A stretch of DNA of 64,000 bases from Clostridium kluyveri DSM 555 (GCF_000016505.1 NC_009706.1:310001-374000), one strand, 5' to 3'. Shown: positions 25,654 to 37,074, counted from the first letter of the stretch. The notes: a model not told the origin generated them from the letters alone. Numbers and translations: made by a program.

Positions 25654-27453
25654 ATGAATAAAAAAAATTGGCTGGGAGTGGTGTTGTATTTTGCCAGCTC
25701 CTGTAGGATACAGATGATCATTTCGGTAATATGTGCCATTATCAGTGTAGTAGGAGGACTTGTTCCCTATGTAGGTGTATATCAGATTATAATTTTATTT
25801 TTTCAGGGACAGGAAAATATAGACGCTATTTTGTTTTGGACAGCAATATGTGCCGGCGGATATGTGGTAAAGTTTATATTTTATGCAATATCTACTACAC
25901 TAGCACATTATTCGGCATATAGCATATTAGAAAATATTCGTCTTGATATTGGGGATAAATTAATGAAAGCTCCACTTGGAACTGTTTTGAATCAGACAGT
26001 AGGAAAATTAAAAAGTGTAATTATAGATCGGGTGGAAACTATAGAGCTTCCACTGGCCCACCTTATTCCAGAAGGTATATCCAATCTTCTACTGCCAATA
26101 GCTGTATTTATTTATCTTATTATGATAGATTGGCGTATGGCGCTCATATCAATGATTACTATTCCTATAGCAGGCATAGCCTATGGCATTATGATGAGAA
26201 ATTACAATAAAAAGTATAATGATTATATGGAATCCAGCAATTATGTAAACAGTGTTATTGTAGAATATATAGAGGGAATTGAGGTAATTAAAGCATTCAA
26301 TCAGTCCACATCCTCTTATGAAAAATTTCAAAAAGCAGTGGAGTCTTTTAAGGAGTATACGTTAGATTGGTTTAGAAGTACATGGAAACTTATGAATTTT
26401 GGAGGAGCTGTTTTGCCTTCAACTTTACTTGGTACTGTGCCTCTTGGAATGTATTTATATATAAGAGGTTCTCTAAGTCCTGCAGAGCTTACCATGTGTT
26501 TGATATTGTCTTTGGGGATTGTGACACCTTTGACCAGTTTTACTGTATTTGTAAATGATGCAAAGTCCATAGAATATGCAGTAAAAGATGCAGATGAATT
26601 TTTAAATTTGGGTGAGCTTGAAGATGTAAAGGATCAGGCAAATCTTATGCACTATGACGTGGAACTTAAAGATGTATCTTTTTCTTATGATGTCCACAAA
26701 ATTTCTGGAGCCGTTAATTCAACAAACAATGTGCTTCAAAATATAGATTTAAAACTTCCCCAGGGTACTTTTGCAGCTTTAGTAGGCCCTTCAGGAGGGG
26801 GAAAATCCACTGTTGCAAGGTTAATTGCAAGGTTTTGGGATGTAGATAGCGGAGAAATAAAAATTGGCGGAGTTAATATTAAAAAAATTCCACTGGTACA
26901 GCTTGCTGATACAGTGAGTTTTGTTACTCAGGATAATTTTTTGTTTAACTGTTCTATTATGGAAAATATAAGGCTTGGCAATCCAAAGGCATCTGATGCA
27001 GAGGTTATTAATGCGGCAAAAGCAGCTTGCTGTGATGAATTTATCAGAAACCTTCATAATGGATATGATACAAATGCAGGAGAAGCAGGAGGGAAATTAT
27101 CAGGAGGAGAAAAACAGAGAATTGCAATTGCAAGAGCAATATTAAAAAATGCTCCAATTATTATATTGGATGAAGCAACAGCTTTTACAGATCCTGAAAA
27201 TGAAGATAAACTCCAAAAATCCATAGCAGCTCTTACCAGAGGGAAAACATTATTGGTAATTGCCCATAGGCTGTCAACTGTTAAAAAAGCAGATCAAATT
27301 ATTGTTATAGAAAAAGGACATATTGTAAATACAGGTACACATGAAAAACTCATTGAAGTATGTACTCTTTATAAAGATATGTGGGAAGCTCATATAGGCG
27401 CTAAAAAATGGGCGGTTAATAATGATGACAAAAGGGGTGAAGTATATGTTTAA
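25654..27453 (+). CDS. Exporter-fold ABC half transporter (YbtP/IrtA-like position)
   Basis: The 599-residue protein has six transmembrane helices (about 1-310) fused to an ATPase domain (about 335-590). Visible motifs are Walker A GPSGGGKST, the Q-loop region SFVTQDNFLFNCSIMENI, signature KLSGGEKQR, Walker B IIILDEATAFTDPENE and H-loop AHRLS. It overlaps the second half transporter by eight bases, so a heterodimer is likely. Exporter-fold pairs next to an AraC regulator include siderophore importers (YbtPQ, IrtAB) and drug exporters; direction cannot be told from sequence. Confidence 0.88.
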   Translation: MNKKNWLGVVLYFASSCRIQMIISVICAIISVVGGLVPYVGVYQIIILFFQGQENIDAILFWTAICAGGYVVKFIFYAISTTLAHYSAYSILENIRLDIGDKLMKAPLGTVLNQTVGKLKSVIIDRVETIELPLAHLIPEGISNLLLPIAVFIYLIMIDWRMALISMITIPIAGIAYGIMMRNYNKKYNDYMESSNYVNSVIVEYIEGIEVIKAFNQSTSSYEKFQKAVESFKEYTLDWFRSTWKLMNFGGAVLPSTLLGTVPLGMYLYIRGSLSPAELTMCLILSLGIVTPLTSFTVFVNDAKSIEYAVKDADEFLNLGELEDVKDQANLMHYDVELKDVSFSYDVHKISGAVNSTNNVLQNIDLKLPQGTFAALVGPSGGGKSTVARLIARFWDVDSGEIKIGGVNIKKIPLVQLADTVSFVTQDNFLFNCSIMENIRLGNPKASDAEVINAAKAACCDEFIRNLHNGYDTNAGEAGGKLSGGEKQRIAIARAILKNAPIIILDEATAFTDPENEDKLQKSIAALTRGKTLLVIAHRLSTVKKADQIIVIEKGHIVNTGTHEKLIEVCTLYKDMWEAHIGAKKWAVNNDDKRGEVYV

Positions 27454-29191
27454 ATCCATAAAACGAATTATTAAGTGGTCTGGAAAACGGAGGAAACGCT
27501 TATATATAGGATTTGTATATTCTTTTTTTAATACCATATTCACAGCAATGCCAATTATGGGAGCTGCTTATGGATTGAGTCTTATCATGCAGGATATAAA
27601 TGGTGAAATCACTTTGACAACAGAGTGGGTATTATATATGCTTATATTTATGATTTTTGCAGTGGCAGGTAGATTTTTATTTGCCTATCTTCGTGCCTCT
27701 ATCCAGGAAAGCATAGGATATGAAGTAACTGCAGAACAAAGAATTCTAATTGGTGATATATTAAAACGGGTTTCACTTGGTTTTTTCAGCAAGAAAAATA
27801 CTGGAGAGATTGCTTCTGCGGTAACAACAGATTTATCTTTTTTTGAAATGTTTGCCATGAAGATGATTGATGTGGTGATAAATGGATATATAAGCGCATT
27901 TACTATGGTACTTTGTGTGGCTTTCTATAATATATGGATTGCTTTAATTGCAGTAATAGGGATACTTCTATCTGCTTTTTTCTTAAAACTTATGGGTGAT
28001 AGAAGTAATAAAAATGCACCCATTCATCAGAAGGCACAGGACAATATGATTGCAGCTACCATAGAATATATAAGGGGTATGCCTGTAGTTAAAGCATTTA
28101 AACAGGATGGAGTTTCAAAGGAAGGAATAAAGAAAGCTTATAATATGAGCAAGAATATAAATATTAAAATTGAAAAAAATTATGTGCCTTATAACTGCCT
28201 TCATCTGTTTTCACTTAAAATGGCATCTCTTGGAATTGTACTTGCATCTGCCATATTTGCTGTAAATAAAACTATGGATATACCTATTATGCTCATGATG
28301 ACTATTTTTTCCTTTGTGATTTTTGGACATGTTGAATCCATAAATAATTCAGCCCACGTATTAGAAATTATTGATGCTACCATGGACAAATTGCAGGATA
28401 TAGAAAAGGTGGAATTTATTGATAAGCAGGGCAGGGATGTTCAGTTATCTGCCTATGATATTAAATTTGACAATGTGACTTTTTCTTATGAAGATAATTA
28501 TGTGTTAAAGAATGTGTCATTTACCATACCACAGAATAGTACTACAGCAATTGTAGGACCTTCAGGAAGTGGGAAGTCCACCATATGCAGTTTAATTGCC
28601 AGATTCTATGATGTAAATAGTGGAAGTATATTGGTGGGAGGTGTTAATGTAAAAGATATGACCTGCGACAGCCTTCTTAAAAATATGAGTATGGTATTTC
28701 AAAAAGTATATTTGTTCAATGATACGGTATTTAATAACATCCGCTTTGGAAAACCAGAGGCTAGTTTGGAGGAGATAGTGGAGGCAGCGAGGAAAGCTAG
28801 GTGTCATGATTTTATTATGGATCTTCCAAAGGGATATGAAACAGTTATAGGTGACAGCGGTTCCACTCTTTCTGGAGGTGAAAAACAACGTATATCCATA
28901 GCTAGGGCAATGCTGAAAAATGCTCCCATAATTATTTTAGATGAGGCAACTGCTAGTGTAGATCCGGAAAATGAACATGCCATTCAAGAAGCCATCAGTG
29001 CGCTTGTACATGGTAAGACTATTATAATTATTGCACACCGTTTGGCTACCATTGAAAATGCAGATCAGATTATTGTAGTGGATAAAGGCAGCATTGCACA
29101 GAGAGGAACTCATGAAGAGATTATGGAGCAAGAAGGGGTTTATAAAAGATTCTTATCCATAAGACAAATAGCAGAGGGATGGAATATTTAA
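27446..29191 (+). CDS. Exporter-fold ABC half transporter (YbtQ/IrtB-like position)
   Basis: The second half transporter (581 residues from this ATG) again has six helices followed by an ATPase with Walker A GPSGSGKST, signature TLSGGEKQR, Walker B IIILDEATASVDPENE and H-loop AHRLA. I start at the ATG giving MFKSIKRI because AAAGGGGTG lies six bases upstream; a further ATG 24 bases earlier precedes that site. Both nucleotide-binding sites of the pair look catalytically complete. A terminator at 29246-29276 closes the operon. Confidence 0.88.
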   Translation: MFKSIKRIIKWSGKRRKRLYIGFVYSFFNTIFTAMPIMGAAYGLSLIMQDINGEITLTTEWVLYMLIFMIFAVAGRFLFAYLRASIQESIGYEVTAEQRILIGDILKRVSLGFFSKKNTGEIASAVTTDLSFFEMFAMKMIDVVINGYISAFTMVLCVAFYNIWIALIAVIGILLSAFFLKLMGDRSNKNAPIHQKAQDNMIAATIEYIRGMPVVKAFKQDGVSKEGIKKAYNMSKNINIKIEKNYVPYNCLHLFSLKMASLGIVLASAIFAVNKTMDIPIMLMMTIFSFVIFGHVESINNSAHVLEIIDATMDKLQDIEKVEFIDKQGRDVQLSAYDIKFDNVTFSYEDNYVLKNVSFTIPQNSTTAIVGPSGSGKSTICSLIARFYDVNSGSILVGGVNVKDMTCDSLLKNMSMVFQKVYLFNDTVFNNIRFGKPEASLEEIVEAARKARCHDFIMDLPKGYETVIGDSGSTLSGGEKQRISIARAMLKNAPIIILDEATASVDPENEHAIQEAISALVHGKTIIIIAHRLATIENADQIIVVDKGSIAQRGTHEEIMEQEGVYKRFLSIRQIAEGWNI

Positions 29192-29245
29192 ATTAAAATA
29201 GAGAATACGGTGTAACAAATTTTAAATACTTTTAATTTATTAGTT

Positions 29246-29276
29246 AAAGTGCCAAAAAATGAGTTTGGTACTTTTT
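29246..29276 (+). terminator. Terminator of the ABC half transporter operon
   Basis: AAAGTGCCAAA and TTTGGTACTTTTT pair with one G-T, a seven-base loop and a T-run, 55 bases after the second ABC gene. Confidence 0.75.
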
Positions 29277-29442
29277 GTTATATATTTTTATGATGTTAAA
29301 TGTAATTTTACATCAATTAATACAGCATAATTAATAAACTGATAAATTAACAAAAGTGATATTGAAATTAACAAAAATTAATTATATTATAATAATAAAT
29401 ATTAGTTTAAAATAATAATTGATTTTTATAAGGAGAGTGTTT

Positions 29443-29598
29443 ATGAAAAAACAATTAGAGTATAAAGAAGATTTGAATAAAAAAATTGAGATAATAAGAG
29501 AATTGCTCTATGAAAAGATAGAAGGTAATGTTGATAGGGAAGAAATTCAGTTTGTAAGCGAGATTTTGGACAAACTTATAGTTGATTATTTTAAATGA
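29443..29598 (+). CDS. Spo0E-like aspartyl phosphatase (small)
   Basis: This 51-residue protein follows a strong AAGGAGAG site. It has two predicted helices and the Spo0E-family motif near the C-terminus, here SEILDKLIVDYF (family pattern SxxLDxLI). Spo0E-like proteins dephosphorylate Spo0A~P and so restrain entry into sporulation. Length is normal for the family (45-85). It stands alone in the 924-base gap between the ABC operon and anfD, on its own transcript. Confidence 0.8.
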   Translation: MKKQLEYKEDLNKKIEIIRELLYEKIEGNVDREEIQFVSEILDKLIVDYFK

Positions 29599-29959
29599 GT
29601 GAGTGTTGTGTTGTTATCTAAATGTACTTAAGAACTGAACATGCAACTTTTATCCAATTTGACTTATAAAATACAACTCTATGTTTTAAATCAATTATTA
29701 AAGTAACGATTTGATAATTTTAAGGAGATTTTTTTGATAAATCGTCAAAAATCCTATTGCCTTTTGATAAAAGTTATGATATAGTTTAATACAAGTTATT
29801 ATTCAAGATAATGTTAATTTACATTCAACAAAAATTAATTACTATTAAAGTCATCTCATAAACTATTAAAATGCTTTTAATAGTCTTGTAAAGTAAAGCT
29901 AGATTTAATTCCATTGTAACTTGTCAGCAAAAGTAACTATGTAAAACCACCACAAACAA
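29599..29959. other. AT-rich non-coding stretch upstream of the anf leader
   Basis: I see no gene, no remnant of anfH and no sigma-54 (-24/-12 GG...GC) promoter here. AAGGAGATTTTTTTG near 29723 opens a 16-codon frame only. The anf promoter is presumably within this stretch. Confidence 0.45.
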
Positions 29960-30034
29960 GTGTATCCATTTAGTTAAAAAACCAAAAGATACACCCACAA
30001 ATAAGTTAAAACCATCACATTTTAACCAACTAAA
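29960..30034 (+). promoter_or_regulatory. Structured leader of anfDGK (several inverted repeats)
   Basis: Three complementary pairs lie within 75 bases: GTGTATC (29960-29966) with GATACAC (29988-29994), GTTAAAA (30005-30011) with TTTTAAC (30020-30026), and TTTAGTT near 29969 with a near-complement AACCAACTAAA at 30024-30034. The third pairing competes with the second, so alternative folds are possible. I do not recognise a known riboswitch; a role in metal- or nitrogen-dependent control of anf is inferred from position. Confidence 0.4.
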
Positions 30035-30093
30035 TTTTATCATGAAAATCATTAATTGTCAATATGAAAGGATTAATAGAAATAATTTTTTGA

Positions 30094-31665
<1,572 letters not shown>

Positions 31666-31695
31666 GTGTCCACATTATAATGGAGGTAGTGATTT

Positions 31696-32046
31696 ATGGA
31701 AGATATAATGAAAGATAGAATCGAACAACTTGTTGATTATATTATGAAGAACTGTCTATGGCAATTTAACTCGCGTGCATGGGACAGAGAGAAACAAAAC
31801 GAGGGAATACTTACGAAAACCATGCAAATATTATGTGAGGAACCTGCAGAACATAAAACTCCAGCTGACAGGTGCTACTGGGTGGATGCGGTGTGTCTGG
31901 CTGATGCTTTCAAAAGCCGCTACTCCTGGTTGGCTGCCATGGACAAAACAGAAGTTAAAATATTGATGAAGGAACTTAAAGAGCGTATGGATTTTTTAAC
32001 TATTACAGGCTCTCTTAATAAAGAACTTACGGTTCCACTCTATTAG
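31696..32046 (+). CDS. anfG: Fe-only nitrogenase delta subunit
   Basis: This 116-residue protein lies between the alpha and beta genes, as in all alternative nitrogenases; Mo-nitrogenase lacks this subunit. Family-like features are [39 protein letters not shown] and [11 protein letters not shown]. Delta subunits dock on the alpha subunit and are needed for assembly with the FeFe or FeV cofactor. It begins 30 bases after anfD, with GGAGG upstream, and ends 14 bases before anfK. Confidence 0.95.
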   Translation: MEDIMKDRIEQLVDYIMKNCLWQFNSRAWDREKQNEGILTKTMQILCEEPAEHKTPADRCYWVDAVCLADAFKSRYSWLAAMDKTEVKILMKELKERMDFLTITGSLNKELTVPLY

Positions 32047-32060
32047 AAAGGATTGATATT

Positions 32061-33449
32061 ATGTCTTGTGAAGTGAAAGAAAAAGAACGTGCTGGTATTA
32101 TCAACCCCATATTTACATGCCAGCCTTGTGGTGCCCAGTATGCCAGCATAGGTATAAAAGATTGTATTGGAATAGTACATGGGGGACAGGGGTGCGTTAT
32201 GTTTGTCAGATTGCTCTTCTCCCAGCATTTTAAGGAGAGCTTTGAACTCGCATCTTCTTCTCTGCATGAAGATGCTGCGGTATTTGGTGCCCTAAGGCGT
32301 ATAGAAGAAGCAGTGGATGTGCTTTTGATGAGATATCCCCATATAAAAGTTGTACCAATTATCACAACCTGTTCCACGGAAATAATAGGTGATGATATTG
32401 ATGGCGTAGTTAATAAACTCAATAGAGGGCTTTTAAAGAAAAAATTTGCAGGCAGGGAAGTTTATCTTGTCCCAATTCATACACCAAGCTTTACCGGAAG
32501 TATGGTCAGTGGATACAATATTGCAGTAAAGGACTTTGTAAAATATTTTGCAAAAAAAGGTGAACCTAATGGGAAAGTCAACCTGATCACTGGCTGGGTC
32601 AATCCAGGGGATGTGACAGCACTGAAGCATCTTTTATCAGAAATGAAAGTAGATGCTACTGTTCTTTTCGAAATTGAAAGTTTTGATTCCCCTCTTATGC
32701 CGGAAGGAAATACAGTTTCTCATGGCAATACGACAGTTGAGGATTTGACAGGAACAGCCAATGCCATTGGAACTATTGCTCTTAACAGGTATGAAGGTGG
32801 TCAAGCAGCTGAATATTTAGAAAAAAAATTTGGTGTCTCAGCTGTTATTGGACCTACACCTATTGGCATACGTAACACTGATATTTTTTTAAAAAATTTA
32901 AGCACCATGACTGGAAAGCCAATTCCTAAATCTCTGGTTCACGAACGTGGAATTGCCATAGACGCCATTACAGATGTTGCACATATGTTTTTGGCAGATA
33001 AAAAAGTGGCCATTTATGGAAGTGCTGATCTTGTTATAGGCCTTGCACAATTCTGTCTTGATATGGAGATGAAACCTATGCTGCTTCTTCTGGGAGATGA
33101 CAATAAATCCTATATAAAAGACCCACGGATTGAGGAACTTCAGAAAAATGTGGATTATGATATGGAGATTATTACTAATGCAGATCTATGGGAATTGGAG
33201 GACCGTATAAAAAATAAGGGACTTAAACTCGATCTGATTCTTGGTCATTCCAAAGGAAGGTTTATTTCTATTGATAACAATATTCCAATGTTACGGGTGG
33301 GTTTTCCGGTTTATGACCGTGCAGGATTTTATCGTTATCCTATAATGGGATATGCAGGTGCCATATGGCTGGCAGAGGCTATAGCAAATACCATATTTAC
33401 TGATATGGAGTACCAAAAAAATAGGGAATGGATATTGAATGTGTGGTAA
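32061..33449 (+). CDS. anfK: Fe-only nitrogenase beta subunit
   Basis: The 462-residue protein has the beta-subunit P-cluster cysteines: CQPCG (C20, C23), C45 in [11 protein letters not shown] and C104 in [12 protein letters not shown]. Further family blocks are [32 protein letters not shown] and [20 protein letters not shown]. It lacks the long N-terminal extension of NifK, as expected for Anf/Vnf. It is the last gene of anfDGK; no anfO, anfR, PII genes or cofactor-assembly genes follow, so maturation must rely on nif genes elsewhere. Confidence 0.95.
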   Translation: MSCEVKEKERAGIINPIFTCQPCGAQYASIGIKDCIGIVHGGQGCVMFVRLLFSQHFKESFELASSSLHEDAAVFGALRRIEEAVDVLLMRYPHIKVVPIITTCSTEIIGDDIDGVVNKLNRGLLKKKFAGREVYLVPIHTPSFTGSMVSGYNIAVKDFVKYFAKKGEPNGKVNLITGWVNPGDVTALKHLLSEMKVDATVLFEIESFDSPLMPEGNTVSHGNTTVEDLTGTANAIGTIALNRYEGGQAAEYLEKKFGVSAVIGPTPIGIRNTDIFLKNLSTMTGKPIPKSLVHERGIAIDAITDVAHMFLADKKVAIYGSADLVIGLAQFCLDMEMKPMLLLLGDDNKSYIKDPRIEELQKNVDYDMEIITNADLWELEDRIKNKGLKLDLILGHSKGRFISIDNNIPMLRVGFPVYDRAGFYRYPIMGYAGAIWLAEAIANTIFTDMEYQKNREWILNVW

Positions 33450-33516
33450 TATATATTTTAAGAAGATACATCTTTAAGTAACTAAATGATAGTAAGATTT
33501 ATTTTTGATTCTATTA

Positions 33517-33558
33517 AATTCTGCCAGATATTGCTTGTTACTAAATGCTGGCAGAATT
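33517..33558. terminator. Stem-loop between anfK and the amidotransferase gene
   Basis: AATTCTGCCAG (33517-33527) and CTGGCAGAATT (33548-33558) form a perfect 11-bp stem. It is followed by CTTAAAAAG, not a T-run. It may be a weak terminator or an RNA processing/stability element between the anf operon and the next gene. Confidence 0.5.
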
Positions 33559-33579
33559 CTTAAAAAGAGGTGTAAATAA

Positions 33580-34290
33580 TTGAGTAATATTAAAATTCAC
33601 TATTTACAGCATGTGTGTTTTGAAGGACCTGCAGATATTGTGAGGTGGGCACGTAAAAAAGGGCACAATCTTACAGGAACTCATTTATATAATTATGAAA
33701 CACTTCCAGATATGGATGAGTTTGATTGGCTGGTGATCATGGGGGGACCCATGAATATTTATGAAGAAGAAAAATATCCATGGCTTAAATGTGAGAAACA
33801 ATTCATTAAAAAGGCTATTGAAAGAAATAAGGTTGTACTTGGAATATGCCTAGGTGCACAGCTTATAAATGATGTTTTGGGAGGGGAAGTTACTAAAAAT
33901 TCGGAGCGTGAAATAGGATGGTTTCCCGTTACTTTTAATTCAGCAGTTTTAAAATCCAATTTTTTTAAAAATTTTCCAAAAGGGCCCTATGTGTTTCAGT
34001 GGCACGGTGATACATTTAGTACATTGCCTGAAGGTGCCGTTTGTATCGCCAGCAGCGAGGCCTGTAGTAATCAGGCGTTTATTTATAATGAGAATGTAAT
34101 AGGCCTTCAATTTCATATGGAAAGCACTAAAGATAGTATTTCCCTGCTTATAGACAACTGTTTGGATGAAATAAAAGAGGGGGGCAGCTATGTACAATCA
34201 GAGAATGAGATCAAATCCAAAATGGATTTGTTAATTGATGCCAATTCATTGATGGAGGATTTTCTCAATGGACTTGAGGCGTATTATTGA
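33580..34290 (+). CDS. Class I glutamine amidotransferase (GMP synthase-like)
   Basis: The 236-residue protein has the GATase1 fold with nucleophile Cys90 in VVLGICLGAQLINDVLGG, an oxyanion region IMGGPMNIYEE, and a later LQFHMEST that supplies the His/Glu of the triad. It is a free-standing domain without a synthetase partner; relatives act on gamma-glutamyl compounds or as amidotransferases of unknown target. TTG is the start, with AAAGAGGTG at the right distance. It precedes a flavoprotein gene by 15 bases and the heme genes beyond, so it may belong to that transcript. Confidence 0.85.
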   Translation: MSNIKIHYLQHVCFEGPADIVRWARKKGHNLTGTHLYNYETLPDMDEFDWLVIMGGPMNIYEEEKYPWLKCEKQFIKKAIERNKVVLGICLGAQLINDVLGGEVTKNSEREIGWFPVTFNSAVLKSNFFKNFPKGPYVFQWHGDTFSTLPEGAVCIASSEACSNQAFIYNENVIGLQFHMESTKDSISLLIDNCLDEIKEGGSYVQSENEIKSKMDLLIDANSLMEDFLNGLEAYY

Positions 34291-34305
34291 AGGGAAGTAA
34301 TAATT

Positions 34306-34827
34306 ATGGAAGAAATAAGTTATACAGCAAGAATATGCAGTGACGAAAGAAAAATCAATAGTTTTTTGACTGAAAAAAGAGTAGGGGTATTGGGTATGTG
34401 TGATAAGGAGGGTAAACCTTACTCCATACCTGTAAATTATATATATGAAGATGGCAAAATATATATTCACGGCATGGGAAGTGGTAAAAAAAATAATATA
34501 CTCAAAGAAAAATCTTCCGTCTGTTTTACGGTTTTTCAAGAATTTGGAACAGTTAAAGACTCCGTACCCTGTAAATGTGATACTTCTTATTTTAGTGTAG
34601 TTATCTTTGGAAAAGCAATTTTAGTGGAAGATTTGGAAGAAAAAGCCCGGGTACTTACACTGATTGCAGAAAAATTTGTTCCCGGGTTTTTAAAAAATCC
34701 CCTTTCCAAAGAATTTGTAAGTAAATATCGCTCTTCCCGTGATAATAATACCACAGCCGTTTATTGTATTTCCCCAGAAGATATTACTGCTAAAGAAAAT
34801 CCGATTGATATGGAGAATATGGTATAA
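34306..34827 (+). CDS. Pyridoxamine 5'-phosphate oxidase-like (NimA-type) protein
   Basis: The 173-residue split-barrel protein has the family's N-terminal block (KINSFLTEKRVGVLGMCDKE, PYSIPVNYIYEDGKIYIHG) and ends with DNNTTAVYCISPEDITAKEN. Such proteins bind FMN, F420 or heme. The group includes NimA nitroimidazole reductases, which require redox cofactors, and heme-degrading enzymes (HugZ). Position directly before four heme-synthesis genes makes a heme- or flavin-linked function attractive, but that is inference. GAAGGGAAG precedes the ATG. Confidence 0.82.
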   Translation: MEEISYTARICSDERKINSFLTEKRVGVLGMCDKEGKPYSIPVNYIYEDGKIYIHGMGSGKKNNILKEKSSVCFTVFQEFGTVKDSVPCKCDTSYFSVVIFGKAILVEDLEEKARVLTLIAEKFVPGFLKNPLSKEFVSKYRSSRDNNTTAVYCISPEDITAKENPIDMENMV

Positions 34828-34887
34828 TTTAGCTAATAGAATAGATGAAAATTATTTTACATACTTTTAGTGTAGAAAGGATAAAAA

Positions 34888-36066
34888 ATGCTTGGTATTA
34901 CTAAATTATTATGCGAATCTGAAAATTTTGGAGACAGGCTGCGCTATGCTTCTGGTGCAGGAAGTGAAAAAAGTGGTGCAGCTAAGGGAAAGGGACCTGT
35001 AGTTGTATGGAATTGTACTAATAGCTGTAATCTAAAGTGTAGGCACTGTTACGCCGATTCTCAAAATAAAAAGTTTGAAGAAGAACTGGATTCAAAGGAA
35101 GCAAAATATTTAATAGAGGATCTGGCAGAATTAAAAGTACCAGTACTTCTTATTTCTGGTGGGGAACCTCTTATGAGAGAGGATTTATTTGAATTATTAA
35201 ATTATGCAAAAAATTATAACATTAGAAGTACAATTTCAACTAATGGAACATTGATAGATAAAAGAACAGCTAAAGACTTAAAACTAAATGGTGTAAGCTA
35301 TGTAGGTATCAGCCTAGATGGAATAGGCACAAATCATGATAAGTTCAGAGGGGTAATTGGAAGCTTTAACAAGTCTTTAGAGGGAATCAGAAATTGTGTG
35401 GAAATAGGTCAGAAAGTTGGACTTAGATTTACAATAAACAAGAGCAATTACCATCAGCTAGAAGACATTTTTTACTTAATAAAAGAAGAGAAAATACCCC
35501 GGGTATGTTTTTATCATTTAGCCTATTCTGGAAGAGGAAATGCTATGGCCAGGGAAGACATTACCTTTGAACAAAAAAGACAAGCCCTTGATATTATAAT
35601 GGATAGGGCAGTGAGATTTGGAAAGGATGTTGAGATTCTAACAGTGGGTAACCATGCGGATGCGGTTTATTTATACCTTCAAGTTAAAAAGAAATATCCC
35701 CATTTAAGAGATAGGATATGGGATTTAATACAGACAAATGGTGGCAATAGATCGGGAATGGCTCTTGCAAATATTGATTTTAAGGGACATGTACATGCAG
35801 ATCAATTTACCCAGCAGCACAGCTTTGGAAACATAAGAGAAAGAAAATTTAGTGACATATGGAAAAATCCTTCTAATCCTCTAGCTGTTGGACTAAGAAA
35901 TAGAAAATCTTTATTAAAAGGAAGATGCAGCAGTTGCAAATGGTTAAATGTATGTAATGGAAATCTCAGGGTAAGGGCAGAAGCTGCCACAGGAGATTTT
36001 TGGAACTCTGATCCATCCTGTTATTTGACTGATAAAGAAATAGGAATTTTTAACATAGTGAAATAG
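34888..36066 (+). CDS. ahbC: Radical SAM 12,18-didecarboxysiroheme deacetylase
   Basis: The 392-residue protein begins MLGITKLLC and has the typical AhbC N-terminal extension before the radical SAM cluster motif CNLKCRHCY-type (C47, C51, C54). ISGGEPLM is the SAM-binding GGE motif. A C-terminal cysteine set (CSSCKWLNVC) binds a second FeS cluster. AhbC removes the two acetate side chains of 12,18-didecarboxysiroheme to give Fe-coproporphyrin III. Position as first gene of ahbC-D-A-B strongly supports the call over generic SPASM proteins. Confidence 0.92.
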   Translation: MLGITKLLCESENFGDRLRYASGAGSEKSGAAKGKGPVVVWNCTNSCNLKCRHCYADSQNKKFEEELDSKEAKYLIEDLAELKVPVLLISGGEPLMREDLFELLNYAKNYNIRSTISTNGTLIDKRTAKDLKLNGVSYVGISLDGIGTNHDKFRGVIGSFNKSLEGIRNCVEIGQKVGLRFTINKSNYHQLEDIFYLIKEEKIPRVCFYHLAYSGRGNAMAREDITFEQKRQALDIIMDRAVRFGKDVEILTVGNHADAVYLYLQVKKKYPHLRDRIWDLIQTNGGNRSGMALANIDFKGHVHADQFTQQHSFGNIRERKFSDIWKNPSNPLAVGLRNRKSLLKGRCSSCKWLNVCNGNLRVRAEAATGDFWNSDPSCYLTDKEIGIFNIVK

Positions 36067-36081
36067 GAGGGTGTATAAGTT

Positions 36082-37074
36082 TTGATAATATCATGGAATA
36101 CTACAAATAAATGCAACATGAGATGTAAACATTGTTATAGAAATGCTGGATCAGAAGTTGAAGGTGAGTTAAATACATTAGAAGCCAAAAAGTTAATTGA
36201 GGATATAAAAAAAGCCGGATTTAAAATAATGATATTCTCCGGGGGAGAACCATTGATGCGTAAAGATATTTTTGAGCTTATAGAACATGCGGCAAAATGT
36301 AAACTTCGGCCTGTACTTGGAAGTAATGGCACTTTAATTACCAGGGAAACGGCCGCAAAGCTTAAAGCTGCAGGTGCTATGGGCATAGGTATTAGTCTTG
36401 ATAGTCTTAATAGTAATAAGCATAATCAATTTAGAGGATTAAGTACAGGTTGGCAAGACACCATAAAAGGAATGGAAAACTGCAGGGAAGTAGGACTAGG
36501 TTTTCAAGTACATACTACAGTCATGGATTGGAACTTTGAAGAAATACTGGACATAACAGATTTTGCTGTTAAAATAGGAGCTTCTGCCCACCATATTTTT
36601 TTCATAGTACCTACAGGCCGTGCCAAAAATATTCAACATGAATTTTTAAATGCCCCTCAGTATGAAGAACTTCTCATAAACATAGTTAATAAGCAGAAAG
36701 AAGTATCCATAGAAGTAAAACCCACCTGTGCGCCGCAATTTATGAGAATTGCCAAACAAAATGGGGTTTCATATAGGTTTTCAAAAGGATGTATAGCGGG
36801 AATAAGTTACTGCATTGTTAATACTAAAGGTGATGTGCAGCCCTGTGCATACTTGGATATATGCGTAGACAATGTCAGAAGTAAACCTTTTTATGAAATA
36901 TGGAAAAACAATAGTGTGCTGATGGAACTTAGAACACTAAATTATAAGGGGAAATGCGGAATTTGTACATATAAGAATTTATGTGGGGGCTGCCGTGCCA
37001 GAGCTGCATTTTACAACAGCGGTGATTATATGGCAGAAGAAAGTTTATGTATTTATAAGGAGAGAGGTCAATAA
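36082..37074 (+). CDS. ahbD: Radical SAM heme synthase (Fe-coproporphyrin III decarboxylase)
   Basis: The 330-residue protein opens with IISWNTTNKCNMRCKHCYR (C11, C15, C18), the characteristic AhbD start, followed by FSGGEPLM. The C-terminus carries an auxiliary-cluster motif, CGICTYKNLCGGCRARA. AhbD oxidatively decarboxylates two propionates of Fe-coproporphyrin III to vinyls, making heme b without oxygen. Start is TTG at 36082, with AGGAGGGTG about nine bases upstream; no ATG fits. It lies 15 bases after ahbC. Confidence 0.92.
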   Translation: MIISWNTTNKCNMRCKHCYRNAGSEVEGELNTLEAKKLIEDIKKAGFKIMIFSGGEPLMRKDIFELIEHAAKCKLRPVLGSNGTLITRETAAKLKAAGAMGIGISLDSLNSNKHNQFRGLSTGWQDTIKGMENCREVGLGFQVHTTVMDWNFEEILDITDFAVKIGASAHHIFFIVPTGRAKNIQHEFLNAPQYEELLINIVNKQKEVSIEVKPTCAPQFMRIAKQNGVSYRFSKGCIAGISYCIVNTKGDVQPCAYLDICVDNVRSKPFYEIWKNNSVLMELRTLNYKGKCGICTYKNLCGGCRARAAFYNSGDYMAEESLCIYKERGQ

